Positions 1 to 9,682 of a stretch of DNA of 64,000 bases are shown one piece after another (position 1 is the stretch's first letter; every line of letters starts with the position of its first letter). The notes beneath the pieces were generated by a model. That model was not told the DNA's origin. It did no database searches and worked only from the letters and a program-made list of their open reading frames with translations. This DNA comes from Dactylosporangium sp040605635 (GTDB lineage Bacteria > Actinomycetota > Actinomycetes > Mycobacteriales > Micromonosporaceae), in the NCBI RefSeq assembly GCF_040605635.1, contig NZ_JBEXDG010000053.1, forward strand, positions 1-64,000. The letters are read 5' to 3'. The position numbers were made by a program, and so were the translations under genes.

Positions 1-58
1 CGTCGATGGCGCCACCATCATCGCCGTTCAGGGCACGCTGACCGCTCAAATTGGCTAA
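1..58 (+). CDS. C-terminal tail of a gene cut by the window start
   Basis: An open frame enters from the left edge and stops with TAA at 56-58, giving the tail VDGATIIAVQGTLTAQIG. The codons are GC-rich as in the surrounding genes. There is too little sequence to name a family, and it may be a chance open frame. Positions 59-180 that follow hold no gene I can support. Confidence 0.3.
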   Translation, partial: VDGATIIAVQGTLTAQIG

Positions 59-180
59 GGCCGTGGCTAGTTCGGCCCCGTGCGCGGCAGGCTCGGCTTC
101 GGCGAGACGCCGCCTAAGCTTAGGTCATACGCTTCTGGCCCTGCTAAACCAGTGCTGACCAGCCCGAACGCTTGTCATGA

Positions 181-1161
181 TCAGCTTATCCAGGACACTC
201 GGGCTAGACGGACGCGGCCGTCCCGCAGCAACGGCGCCGCGAGCCGGTCGTGTTCGTCGTTCTCGGTCGTGGCGAACCACAGCGGCAGCGGCCCGGCATG
301 CCCATGCCAGCACCGGGCGCCACCGTTGATGACCTGGTCCTGCGCCCATTGGGGCGCTGGGCGCGGATACTCGTCCTGGCTGCCGGGAAGCGCGTCCCTG
401 CCGACGTGCTCGTAGTGGTACATGCCGGCAAAGGCAGCAAGACACCCGTCGTGGTAGTCGACAACCGCGTCAGCGGCGAGCAGCGCCTGCTCGACGACCG
501 TGAGTCCGGCCAACACGGTCGACAGCGCATCCAGCCACGCCGCCGCTTCACCGCCGCCCGCCCGGTAGGCGGTGATCATCCGCTGCAGCTGCCGCAGATC
601 GGCTCTGTCGCCGGTGGCGGGCACCGCATCCGCGGCGGCGCACAACGACGCCGGCAGCTGCGCGTACGGGTCGTCGGCAACCGCGAGCAGACTGGCGATC
701 ACCTCTGGGCTCGACGGGGCCCAGTACCGCCGCAGCTCGGCGACGACCTGATCCTGTGGCACCCGCACCGATCGCCGAGCGGTCCACAGCTCCAACATCA
801 GCACGTGCAACCCTCTGACGTCCCACCATCGTGGGCCGGGAACGCCTTGGACGCGGACCCGCCTGACCACGGGTTCGACAAGGTGTTCGACCACACCCTC
901 GGGCAGCCCGCCTACCAGGCCTGACGCGCTGAGCAGCTCCGCTGTGCCCGTCATTGAGTACGCGAGCAGGTCGCGCATCGCGATGTGCGCCAGGGTCATC
1001 GCCCGCCACAGCGGATCGTCCAGTTCGGCGGCGAGTTGGAGGCGGTCGGCGTCACCCGGCCACAGGGCGTTTACGACCTCGCGGGAAACCCCGTCGATCC
1101 ATCGGTTTCGGGCCTCGGTCATCTCGTCCGAACGCATGCAGTTGTCCATTCTGTCCGTCAT
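181..1161 (-). CDS. Hypothetical protein, about 326 aa
   Basis: I do not recognise the family. The protein is soluble, with no signal peptide or membrane helix, and its middle is mostly helical. The last 80 residues are rich in Trp, Tyr, His and Cys (for example YHYEHVGRD and GGARCWHGHAGP), which suggests a small compact C-terminal domain. The frame is open back to a GTG at 1221. I chose the ATG at 1161; in-frame ATGs at 1137 and 1122 are also possible and none has a convincing Shine-Dalgarno. It lies 190 bp downstream of the STAND NTPase gene on the same strand and could be the last member of that operon, but no shared function can be read from sequence. Confidence 0.6.
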   Translation of the reverse strand: MTDRMDNCMRSDEMTEARNRWIDGVSREVVNALWPGDADRLQLAAELDDPLWRAMTLAHIAMRDLLAYSMTGTAELLSASGLVGGLPEGVVEHLVEPVVRRVRVQGVPGPRWWDVRGLHVLMLELWTARRSVRVPQDQVVAELRRYWAPSSPEVIASLLAVADDPYAQLPASLCAAADAVPATGDRADLRQLQRMITAYRAGGGEAAAWLDALSTVLAGLTVVEQALLAADAVVDYHDGCLAAFAGMYHYEHVGRDALPGSQDEYPRPAPQWAQDQVINGGARCWHGHAGPLPLWFATTENDEHDRLAAPLLRDGRVRLARVSWIS

Positions 1162-1351
1162 CACCGAACGGGGGAACTCACAGCTGTGACCTGGGCGGTC
1201 ACCGACGCCCCGGCAGCGCACCGGTCCGGCGGCGGGGGGCAGCCGACGCTCGGACGCGCCGCGTCGATCCGACGGTACGGCGCCGCCCCGCGCCGGCGGA
1301 TCACCGTGGCCGTCAACAGTGGCAACCGCTACATCGGATTGGTCGGGCGTC

Positions 1352-4300
1352 CTACCAGTCTCGGCTTCCGGAGTACTCCCGGTCGTGGTCGATCTCCGAG
1401 CGAATGGCTGCTTCAGCCGTCGCTGCGAGGTCGTCGTAGAACGCTCGCTCCGGCGAGCCCGCGCTCAGCGTGGCTGCGACGGCCGCGCTCCGGTTCCGCT
1501 GCTCAATGTCCTGAGGAAACGGTTCGCCGACCTTGCCACCCCACCCGCCGCGGACCACGGAGCGGCCGAGCCCGTGCCGGACGGTGCGTTGGCAAGATTC
1601 ACCGTGCGGTTCGGCCGCTCGGAGGACCCGGATGACGAAGTCAGGGTTGTCCCAGACGAGAGTGCGGTGCGCGTACGACAGCACGAGCCCTACGGCCCTG
1701 ATTTGCTGCACCGTGCCAGTCGCCATGGCTCGGTCCAGCACGTTCAGGACGTCGTCATCGAACGTTCCAGCCACTGCAGCGAACACGTCGGCCCGGTCAA
1801 GACTGCCGTTGCGGTCGATGCCCTCAGCGATCCACTCGAGGGTTTCGTTCAGAAATTCCGCGAAGCGGGTCGTCTCCCGGAACGGGAGAGCATGATCCCA
1901 GTGGAAGGGCAAGGCACGGTACCCGGCGGTTGGCGCGTCCCGTTCTACTGCCGTGCGACGCTTCAGCAATTCCAACACTCTCTCGGGGTGCCCTACACAG
2001 GTGCGGGCAAGGAAATTCTGAACCTCGTAGTCGTCCAGGTGAGCGAGATCAGCGAGCCCGTCGATGAGTTGTTCACGGTTCGCTTCGCCGAGGTCGTCGT
2101 ATGACAGGTAGCCGTGCTCGCCGAAGGCGGCGAACACTTCACGGGCGACCGTCGACGATTGCGTGAACGACACCGACAGCGCGAGATCTGCTGCGCCGGC
2201 CCGGTCGTACCGCCCGATCCAGCGGACTGCGTCCAGTGCATAGCATCGGATGTTCTCGTCCTCGTGATGCAACAGCCGTCGGAGGGTCGGCTGTTCTTTG
2301 ACGTGCATCGGTCCCTCCTCACCACGGTACCGGCCGACACCTGCCGCGGTAAGCCGCGTTAAACGGAGGCGGTCACGGTCAATGAGCGTGTTGACGACAT
2401 CCCAGCCCGCGTCGGCGTCGCTGCGCACCAGTTCAGCCACCGCGCACGGCAGCAGGATCGCCAGCGTCCCGTCTGGTTCATGAAGCACTGTCGCTGCCAG
2501 TTCCTGGGCGAGCGACGGCTGATGCCGCAGGAGGACGGAGGCGAAGAGGTCTGGATTCCGGTTGCCGGTCAGCGCGGCATCTTGCTCCGCTTGTATACAT
2601 CGGGCCAGCTGCTCGAGCAATGCGGTGCTCGACCAGGTCTCCAACACTCGCCTGCTGAGAGCGTCGAGCTTTTCACCTTGTGCCCGCTGCGCCTCGCGGA
2701 AGTCTTCCACGTCGTCAGTGAGGCGAGCCCAGCCGTCGTGGAGGGCGACTGCCATGTCGTACTCGACGGTGTCCGGTACGGCGGCGAGGACTTCTTGTGC
2801 GGCGACCTTGGTAGGGCCGGCGGCGAAGCGGGCATGCCATTGCAGACTGCGCCGCAGACCGATGGCGACGACAGGATCGACTGGTCGAGTACGGATCACG
2901 TCGCGGATCTGGCCCAGCGTCTCGACGAAATCCGGGGTCCACCGCTCTCGCTGATCTGGAGGAACACTGCGTCCGAACTTGAGGTGGGGGTAGACAAGTG
3001 CCTTGTGTAGGCTTTCCGCCGCACGAGTCGCCCGCCAACGATCTGACGAGCTCAGTTCATCCCTGAGGACGTCGACGGCCTTCCGACGGACCGGCTCCAC
3101 GACCGTCGGGTCCAGTAGGTACTGCTTCAGAATTATGGTGAGCCCGTCGGACTCTTGTTCGGTGCTGTCCGTTGCCAGCAACGGCTGCAGGACTTCCAGC
3201 GGTGAGACGGCCGGCCGGCTCGGCCCACTGGCACCGATCCATCGCTTCACCGCCCCAACGACCAGCATGTTGAACGACACTGGCTTCCACGGTTTGAATG
3301 CGGCAAGTTCCCGCAGGACGTGGATGGGGTGGTCGAAGTCGTTCTGATCGGCCTTGCCGCGTTGTTGGGCCAGGGTCCAAAGCAGGTCGACGGAGTCATC
3401 GAAGCGGTCAAAGTCCAGTGCGGATCTCTCCAGGACTGGCGGCAGCATGTCCAGGATCTTGGCTCGGGCCGCCGATCCCTCACCCGCTGCCATGGCACTG
3501 CTGTACGCGAGACGGCTGATGTTCCACAGCGCGGACGGCCGGTAGAAGGTGACGTGTTGCAGCCGCCGGAGGATTGCCAGCTGCTCCTGATATTCAGCCA
3601 CTTCGTAATGTATAACCAGCGCGTCCCACAGGGCGTCCACCAGCGACGGCCGCGGTTCTGATGCCCTGGTGCGGACGTTCCAGTCGACCCGGCTGGCGTT
3701 GAGTACCAAATGTAGGAGAGCGTCACCGCTGGTGGCAGGCAGGAGCCGCTCGAGGTAGCCGATGCCGGAGCCGGAGCGGACGTCGGCGATCGCTTGAGTG
3801 AGTACGGCGTCGCCAAGCAGGTCCGGCACGATTCGTACTGCATCACCGCGGCGCAGCAGCACGCCAGCACTTTCGAGACCGCGGATCTGGAACATGACCT
3901 GGTCGAATGGCCGGCTGGTGACGGCTTCGACCGCGGATCGAAACTCCTGCTGGTTCAGTCGGAACGGCTGCAGGGCCGCCACGGCATGCAGCACTTCGCG
4001 CCGGAGGCCGGACTCACCTGCCGGGTCGCTGGTGAGGACCGTAGCGAACCTGTCCATCACCTCGTCGCGCAGCAGGTCATCGGTGCCCACGCGGGCAGCG
4101 TCGAGATTGCCGGTACGGATTAGGCTGCCGCCCACCACGATAAGGAGCGGACAGTCGCGGCCGATGGCCGCGAGCCGGCGCGCCACGTCTGGGTCGTGTC
4201 CTTCACCGAGCACGACCTCGGCCAAGTCGGTTGCTGCCGTGCCCGTCAGGTCCGGCAATTGCCAGTGCGGCACCTCGGTCGGGTGCAGGCCAGCCGTGCG

Positions 4301-4873
4301 CAGGTTTCTGTGTAGATACACAAGGCCGTATGGGCGGGCCGACAGCAGGATCCTTGTCCCTGGTCGGACACGGAGAATGCCCGCGATCGTGTTGGCGACA
4401 CTCGTTGACTCGTGCGCGTCGTCCACAATCACTAGCGTGCGGTCTGATGCGGGCAAGACCTCGATGTCGGCTGGCCGAACCGAGGCCTCTCGGTCAAGGA
4501 AACGCACCAGGTAGCCGTGCTCAGCCGCTGCAGCTTCGGCGAAGGCGCGTAGCAGGCGCGACTTGCCGATCCCCCCGCGTCCGCTCAGCAGTGCCACCGG
4601 TCGCGGGCCCCTGTTGAGCCAGTCGACCAGATCGCGCAGCTCCACGTCGCGACCCAACAGAGGCCAATTGTGCGAGTACAGGCCAGTGCCCTGGTACGAG
4701 TCGAAGAACTGGTCCGCTTCCAGCCAGAGGCCCGGATCTCCACCGCCCAGCACGACCGTGGTCGTGACAGGCGCGTTAACGTCACCTCCGACGGCAACTG
4801 AACCCGGCGCGGATGCCATTGCGGGGACAACCGCCGCGCTAGCTGAGCCCTTGTTCCGTTGTCGGAAGATCAT
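1352..4873 (-). CDS. STAND-type P-loop NTPase with HEAT-like repeats
   Basis: This is a 1173-aa protein. A glycine/alanine-rich N-terminus carries the motif GSVAVGGDVNAPVTT (residues 24-38). An NTPase domain follows, with Walker A GRGGIGKS (98-105), Walker B LVIVDDAH (147-154) and a sensor-like ILLSARPYG near 175. The remaining ~800 residues are helical and include HEAT-like stretches such as LRRLLHHEDENIRCYALD. This architecture, a nucleotide switch with a long repeat sensor, is typical of STAND proteins, which include signalling ATPases and antiphage sensors (Avs, NLR-like). No effector domain is recognisable at either end. The ATG overlaps the stop of the upstream membrane-protein gene by 4 nt (ATGA), so the two are translationally coupled. 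A defence role is inferred from architecture and neighbours only. Confidence 0.8.
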   Translation of the reverse strand: MIFRQRNKGSASAAVVPAMASAPGSVAVGGDVNAPVTTTVVLGGGDPGLWLEADQFFDSYQGTGLYSHNWPLLGRDVELRDLVDWLNRGPRPVALLSGRGGIGKSRLLRAFAEAAAAEHGYLVRFLDREASVRPADIEVLPASDRTLVIVDDAHESTSVANTIAGILRVRPGTRILLSARPYGLVYLHRNLRTAGLHPTEVPHWQLPDLTGTAATDLAEVVLGEGHDPDVARRLAAIGRDCPLLIVVGGSLIRTGNLDAARVGTDDLLRDEVMDRFATVLTSDPAGESGLRREVLHAVAALQPFRLNQQEFRSAVEAVTSRPFDQVMFQIRGLESAGVLLRRGDAVRIVPDLLGDAVLTQAIADVRSGSGIGYLERLLPATSGDALLHLVLNASRVDWNVRTRASEPRPSLVDALWDALVIHYEVAEYQEQLAILRRLQHVTFYRPSALWNISRLAYSSAMAAGEGSAARAKILDMLPPVLERSALDFDRFDDSVDLLWTLAQQRGKADQNDFDHPIHVLRELAAFKPWKPVSFNMLVVGAVKRWIGASGPSRPAVSPLEVLQPLLATDSTEQESDGLTIILKQYLLDPTVVEPVRRKAVDVLRDELSSSDRWRATRAAESLHKALVYPHLKFGRSVPPDQRERWTPDFVETLGQIRDVIRTRPVDPVVAIGLRRSLQWHARFAAGPTKVAAQEVLAAVPDTVEYDMAVALHDGWARLTDDVEDFREAQRAQGEKLDALSRRVLETWSSTALLEQLARCIQAEQDAALTGNRNPDLFASVLLRHQPSLAQELAATVLHEPDGTLAILLPCAVAELVRSDADAGWDVVNTLIDRDRLRLTRLTAAGVGRYRGEEGPMHVKEQPTLRRLLHHEDENIRCYALDAVRWIGRYDRAGAADLALSVSFTQSSTVAREVFAAFGEHGYLSYDDLGEANREQLIDGLADLAHLDDYEVQNFLARTCVGHPERVLELLKRRTAVERDAPTAGYRALPFHWDHALPFRETTRFAEFLNETLEWIAEGIDRNGSLDRADVFAAVAGTFDDDVLNVLDRAMATGTVQQIRAVGLVLSYAHRTLVWDNPDFVIRVLRAAEPHGESCQRTVRHGLGRSVVRGGWGGKVGEPFPQDIEQRNRSAAVAATLSAGSPERAFYDDLAATAEAAIRSEIDHDREYSGSRDW

Positions 4874-5313
4874 GGCTGCGGCCGAGACCTCGGACCGGTG
4901 ACTCTGGTGGTGATCGGCGCGGTGCTGTCACCGCCGACGGCAACCGACCCGGCCCCACCCGCGTGGACACCGTGGCCCCCAGGGGGAATGGACGCCGGCG
5001 GCACGACGCCCGACACATTCGTGCGGATCTCGGCGCCGCTGGTTCCGCCGATTCCCACGGCTCCAGCACCGCCCGCGGTCACTGCCGGAGTCGTTCGGCC
5101 GGTTGCGCGGGCTACCCGCCACGTATTCCACGCGAGGAGCAAGCCTGCTGCGCTGACAACCAAGGACGCGCACACGCCAGCGATCGAGATCCATTTCTCG
5201 GCACGGTCAAGTCCTTCATCGAGCAGGAATCTGCCTGCGGCTACCGTCCCGACCACACCGGCGACGAACAGGACGGCCGCTGCAGCAACTCGGAATGCTC
5301 GTCTCATATCCAC
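4870..5313 (-). CDS. Small two-helix membrane protein paired with the STAND NTPase
   Basis: This 147-aa protein has two predicted membrane helices (about residues 8-28 and 43-63). A glycine/proline-rich C-terminal tail ends in GSVAVGGDSTAPITTRV. Nearly the same motif sits at the N-terminus of the NTPase encoded by the next gene, and the underlying DNA is also similar, which suggests a local duplication or a shared interaction tag. The gene overlaps the NTPase gene by 4 nt. Its likely role is membrane anchor or effector partner of the NTPase; this is inference from pairing. No enzyme motif is visible. Confidence 0.75.
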   Translation of the reverse strand: MDMRRAFRVAAAAVLFVAGVVGTVAAGRFLLDEGLDRAEKWISIAGVCASLVVSAAGLLLAWNTWRVARATGRTTPAVTAGGAGAVGIGGTSGAEIRTNVSGVVPPASIPPGGHGVHAGGAGSVAVGGDSTAPITTRVTGPRSRPQP

Positions 5314-5519
5314 ATGATGCCCCTCACCTCGCGCGCATGCGGGATCCGTTGCGGCAAGTCATGCCCGCTCACTGTGAGTCTGCCCCGGTCTGAGCGGACA
5401 CCCGAAACGGGCAGCCGGGGCTCGGACCTCCTGTCCGCATTCGCTTCGTTCAGGGCACACAACCCCTCTCTGACGGACATGCGGCTAGCGGAGAAGACAA
5501 CGAGCCGGTTGGTGGACGA
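5314..5519. other. Intergenic region upstream of the membrane-protein/NTPase operon
   Basis: About 206 bp lie between the end of the PLD-like gene and the start of the membrane-protein gene. It is less GC-rich than the flanks and probably holds the promoter of the two-gene operon. I could not pick a reliable -10/-35 pair, and I see no terminator hairpin. Confidence 0.4.
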
Positions 5520-8147
5520 TTACAGAGACAGCGTCCAGATGCGCCGCACGACGGCCGGAAGGTCGACGCCTGCCAGCTCGCTCAGGCGTTGCACCTCGAT
5601 GGGGGCGACGGCGGCGAGCGGTGTCGTTCGCCCGCCGGGCGGTGCTGCCGGGTTACCGGCTGTAAGGGACAGCGGCGTCCTGGTGCCGGACAGTTCGTAT
5701 AGTCGCCAGACGCGCGCCTGGGAGTCGGCCAGCACCATCGTGTTGCCGGCGACGGCGATCAGCACAGTGTGCCGCTTGTTGCGCGCGACAGCGGCGGCGT
5801 GGCCAGAGGCCCGGCTGAGCTCGGTCACAGCGCGGGCGGCGTTGCGGTAGGCACTGCCGTCGCCTTCCACCCACCACACATTGCCGTCCAGACGGACGGA
5901 GATACCGGCGTCGGCGAGGGTGGTGCGGGCCTCGGCATGCGGGTCCTGCTTGGTGCTGCGTGCCAGGAGCACGGTGTCCCAGAGGCCGCGGGCGTTGGCG
6001 AGGACGGCGAAGGGCTGGGTAGCTGGGAAGAGGCGTTGCTCGGCCAGCTGGATGTCCGCCTCGGCAACCCACTCGGCGGCGTCGCGCCACGCCTCGGTGG
6101 CGAACACGTCGCCGGTCCGGCCTCCGTGCAGCGCGGTGTTGTGCCGCAGGGTGGCCATCGCGACCGCGAGCAGCGCGTAGAGGTGCTCGAATGCCTCCGC
6201 GGGCAGCTCGTCGAGGATCTGGTCGTCGGGGACGAGCGACCAGATGAGCCAGCGCAGGTCGCGGCGCCAGTCCTCGTGCTCCTCCTCCCGCCAGACTCCT
6301 GCAGCAAGCAGCGTCAGGTACAACGCAACGACCGTCATGCGTAGGTCGGCGGCCGGCAACGTCGACCGGTCGGCCTCCCGGCTGCGCGGCCCGGTCACCG
6401 ACGCTGCCCACTGAGCGGCGAAGCGCCGATATCGGCGGCGTTCGTCGGGACGCACGGCGGGAGTCTGGCGGGCGGCCGCGTCCTCGTCGAGGTCGTCGAG
6501 CACCGACTCGTCCTCGCCCTCGGTGACCTCGCCCTCGTCAATGTCATCGATGGACCAACCGGCAGCCGGTGTGTGCTGTGTGGTTGCCTGACGCGGGAAG
6601 ATCAGCCCTGACAGGGCTGGTCCGAGCCGACGGTCGCATTCCTCCAGGTAGTCGGCCCACCGGTCTGCGGGCGGTGCGTCTGCACGCCCTGGTCGGTCAT
6701 GTCCCGGGGAGGCAGGTGTTGGCGCGGCCAGCTCCACGAGCCGGGCGAAGTCCGTGGTGAACCGTTGGGCGATCGACGGGTCGGTGAAGAGCTCGTCGGG
6801 CTGGTACGTGTGCGTCAGCCGCGGTACATCTGCGGTGTCGCGACGGGGCCGGCAGCGAACCGCGTCGGTAACGAACACGACCGCCGACTCACGCCGCTCA
6901 CCATCGACATCGACGAACGCGCGGACCGCGCCGCCGGTCACCTCCAGGGCCAGGAACCGGGCTGTGCGCTGCCCGTGGGGTACCGCGCCCACCTCCTGCC
7001 ACGTCCCAGGAGCAGCCGATGGCGAGGTTTCGATCACGACCCGCTGTTCAAGAACGACGGCCAGCTCGACAAGAAGTGTGCCGTCGACGAGCGCGCAGCC
7101 GAGCAGCACGGGCACCGGACCCGACATCTCTGACGGCTCGGGCTGCACCGACGCCATAGTTCGGAGCTCGGTGTCGGGGTGCGGATCGCCGTCGGGCAGC
7201 AGCGGCGTCGCCTGGGGCGCAACGACCGCGAGTTCGCAGTTGCCGCCCTGGACGGTGCTCATCAGCAGGGCTGAAGCGGTGATGTTCGCGCTGCCGGTCA
7301 TACCCGCGGTAGCGCCGGCGGCGTCCCATTCGATCAGCTTGCCGTGCCGGGCGCGCCCTCGCCCGATGAGCCGGAACTCGTGACGTTCCGTGGACACGGC
7401 GGCTCGCACGAGGGCGTCGCCGTTGAACTGGGCGACGGAGGGCTGCACCGCGATCCGCACAGTCCGCGGTCCGGTCCGCTGTATCAGCGCCCGCACCGCA
7501 TCGGCTTTCTGGTCGTAGAACGGCGCAGCGAGCCGGAGCTCGTCGACCGGCCCGCCGGGAATGCGTTGCAGCAGCGGCTGGTGCAGGTTGCCGAACGCCC
7601 GGAACGATGACCACCGCTCGTCGGCCGATGATGGCCGGATCTGGTCCGCGACGTGGCGCAGCGTGTCCGCGATCCAGCTGGCCACCGGCACGACGGTCGG
7701 CAGGTCGTGCAGCCATTCCGCCACGTCGATCATGACCTGGGGTCCGGTCTGGCGGGAGCCTCGGGCCGTCACCCACAGCTCGTGGTTGTGTCCCCAGCCG
7801 GACATGGTTGGATTGCCCGACCCGACGGCCAGGACGGCGTCGTTGTCGCCGGTGAGCACGACCAGCTTGGGGTGAAAGGCCCGGTCGCAGACCGCGTGGC
7901 CGTGCTGATACGCCAGGCCCGCCCGCCGCACGTCCACCGGGTCGTGCACCGCCTGGCCAGCGTCGCCGAGGACCGTGGTACGCGCACCGAGACCGCGAGC
8001 GGTCGGGATAGCGAACTTCTCCAGGAAGCCGAGGTCGACGGTGTACCCGATGATGAGCATCTCGCGCAGCGGGGCCCGGTCGACCCGGTCACGCCACCGC
8101 TCCAGCAGCGTCAACGGCGACCGGACCGCACTCGTCACCTCGCTCAT
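5520..8147 (-). CDS. Phospholipase D-like (two HKD half-sites) protein
   Basis: This 875-aa protein contains two HxK...GSxN half-sites of the PLD superfamily in its first third: HPK at 92-94 with GSGN at 109-112, and HGK at 268-270 with GSAN at 285-288. Two half-sites normally form one active site for phosphodiester cleavage; family members include lipases, nucleases (Nuc, BfiI) and defence proteins such as DrmC. The last ~550 residues have no motif I recognise; they include an acidic linker (IDDIDEGEVTEGEDES) and a helical domain. There is no signal peptide or membrane helix, which favours a cytoplasmic nuclease over a secreted lipase. Its start overlaps the stop of the upstream 512-aa gene by 4 nt, so the pair is likely one functional unit. 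Confidence 0.8.
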   Translation of the reverse strand: MSEVTSAVRSPLTLLERWRDRVDRAPLREMLIIGYTVDLGFLEKFAIPTARGLGARTTVLGDAGQAVHDPVDVRRAGLAYQHGHAVCDRAFHPKLVVLTGDNDAVLAVGSGNPTMSGWGHNHELWVTARGSRQTGPQVMIDVAEWLHDLPTVVPVASWIADTLRHVADQIRPSSADERWSSFRAFGNLHQPLLQRIPGGPVDELRLAAPFYDQKADAVRALIQRTGPRTVRIAVQPSVAQFNGDALVRAAVSTERHEFRLIGRGRARHGKLIEWDAAGATAGMTGSANITASALLMSTVQGGNCELAVVAPQATPLLPDGDPHPDTELRTMASVQPEPSEMSGPVPVLLGCALVDGTLLVELAVVLEQRVVIETSPSAAPGTWQEVGAVPHGQRTARFLALEVTGGAVRAFVDVDGERRESAVVFVTDAVRCRPRRDTADVPRLTHTYQPDELFTDPSIAQRFTTDFARLVELAAPTPASPGHDRPGRADAPPADRWADYLEECDRRLGPALSGLIFPRQATTQHTPAAGWSIDDIDEGEVTEGEDESVLDDLDEDAAARQTPAVRPDERRRYRRFAAQWAASVTGPRSREADRSTLPAADLRMTVVALYLTLLAAGVWREEEHEDWRRDLRWLIWSLVPDDQILDELPAEAFEHLYALLAVAMATLRHNTALHGGRTGDVFATEAWRDAAEWVAEADIQLAEQRLFPATQPFAVLANARGLWDTVLLARSTKQDPHAEARTTLADAGISVRLDGNVWWVEGDGSAYRNAARAVTELSRASGHAAAVARNKRHTVLIAVAGNTMVLADSQARVWRLYELSGTRTPLSLTAGNPAAPPGGRTTPLAAVAPIEVQRLSELAGVDLPAVVRRIWTLSL

Positions 8148-9682
8148 CCCGGCAACTCCAGCAGCTCGCGCCCATGGCCGGTCACCGGCTGAGCGGGATC
8201 TGCGGTGAGCAGCCCGACCTGCGTTGCGATACCAGCCAGTTGCGGGATGCGCAGACCGATGTTGTCCCGGCCCTCTGCGGAGTCCGCGAAGTACATGCCG
8301 TTGCGCTCATGCAACCGGCTGAACACCGCGAAGGTGCCGTCTGGGCCGACTGTCACTTTCCGCAGTGCCACCCGACGCGACTGCGCCAACATGTCGTCGA
8401 CCAACCGACGGCCCAACTCCGCGAGTGGGCGACCGGTGAACTCTCGATGCAGGTTGGCCACCCAATTCGGATCCAGATAGGTCTGCCGCTGCCCGGCGAA
8501 GCCGCGCCGAGCGAGGCCGGTCAGCGTGTTCAGACGGCGAGCACCGAGCAGCAGCACCGCGACGTCCGTCGCCGTACCCATGTCTGCTCGCCGGAGCAGG
8601 TCCTCCGCCGGAAATGGGTCACCGTCCAGATCGGTCGGCGGCAGGTCCTCAGCGAAGCCGTCGACGGTACCGCCTGGCAGCCGGTCGCTGATCCACTCGT
8701 GCAACTGGCGCCGGGACGCGCCACCGCTGCCAACCGCCGCGACGAGGTCCGCCCACAGACGCCGCCACGCACCGACCGAGTGGTGCCGCAGCACCACACC
8801 CCGCCACGCCGCCGTCCGCTCCTCCCCGCCCAGCACCGAGTCGTCGCGCGCCGCCGGCCCGTACGCTACCCCGGCAACGAAGGCTTCCAGCCATGTCTTC
8901 GCCTGGGGGTGCAGCTGCCAGCAGCGCGCCAGCACCCGCAGGGTGGCCCGCCGGGTGCGGTCGTCGCCGCTCCACGCCGACGGGTCGTGCTGGCCCTGGA
9001 CCGTTGCCGTAAACACCCCGCGCAAGGCTTCGAGGTCGGGCGTCTGCACCTGCTGCAGCCGCAACGCCTCCAACTCCGCAGACGGCAGGGAGATCCCCTG
9101 TCCCCGCTCGCAGGCGTCGAATAGCGGCGCGTACATAGCCAGCACCTGCGCCGGGCAGCGATGCCGACCGGGGCGCAGCGCGCCGCCGTCCATCTCGACT
9201 GTGCCCAGCGCGACGCTCGGCCCGTTGTACTGCGACCAGAACCCCCACGACCGCGGCGAGTACGACCGCGCGCCGGCACCGTCGGCCACCTCGAACTCGC
9301 CGCCCGGCGGCGGGTGCAGCCTGGCCAGCGCATCCACACCGTGCGTCAACCCGAGCGCGTGATCGGCATCGTCATATTCCTTCGAGACGACTGCCATCCC
9401 GACTTCGGCCCGACGAACCAGCCTGCGGCACCCTTCACGGTCCAGGCCGCTCACCTCGGCATGCGCGGCCACAGCCCAGTAGAGGCTGTAATAGCGGGCA
9501 TAGCGGGTCACCGTCGACACACCCGGCATGAGCATGTCAACGGCCGCCATCACCGGCGCCTCGACAGCAAGTGGATACCGCCCCGACCGGGCCGTTAGCC
9601 CCGGCTCACACCAGCTCGGACCATCCACCTCCGAGCGGTCAGCAGGCGACGCTGAAAGCGCATCGGCAGCGGCGGCGATCAT
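8144..9682 (-). CDS. Hypothetical protein coupled to the PLD-like gene, about 512 aa
   Basis: I do not recognise the family. The ATG at 9682 is preceded by AGGATGG at suitable spacing; an earlier in-frame start at 9796 would add 38 residues of arginine/tryptophan-rich sequence that does not look coding. The protein is soluble. Its N-terminal part carries MPGVSTVTRYARYYSLYWAV and WGFWSQYNGPSVALG, then a helical middle, and near the C-terminus GRPLAELGRRLVDDMLAQSRR. The 4-nt overlap with the PLD-like gene implies co-translation and perhaps a complex, for example a recognition subunit with a PLD nuclease. That role is inference. Confidence 0.7.
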   Translation of the reverse strand: MIAAAADALSASPADRSEVDGPSWCEPGLTARSGRYPLAVEAPVMAAVDMLMPGVSTVTRYARYYSLYWAVAAHAEVSGLDREGCRRLVRRAEVGMAVVSKEYDDADHALGLTHGVDALARLHPPPGGEFEVADGAGARSYSPRSWGFWSQYNGPSVALGTVEMDGGALRPGRHRCPAQVLAMYAPLFDACERGQGISLPSAELEALRLQQVQTPDLEALRGVFTATVQGQHDPSAWSGDDRTRRATLRVLARCWQLHPQAKTWLEAFVAGVAYGPAARDDSVLGGEERTAAWRGVVLRHHSVGAWRRLWADLVAAVGSGGASRRQLHEWISDRLPGGTVDGFAEDLPPTDLDGDPFPAEDLLRRADMGTATDVAVLLLGARRLNTLTGLARRGFAGQRQTYLDPNWVANLHREFTGRPLAELGRRLVDDMLAQSRRVALRKVTVGPDGTFAVFSRLHERNGMYFADSAEGRDNIGLRIPQLAGIATQVGLLTADPAQPVTGHGRELLELPG

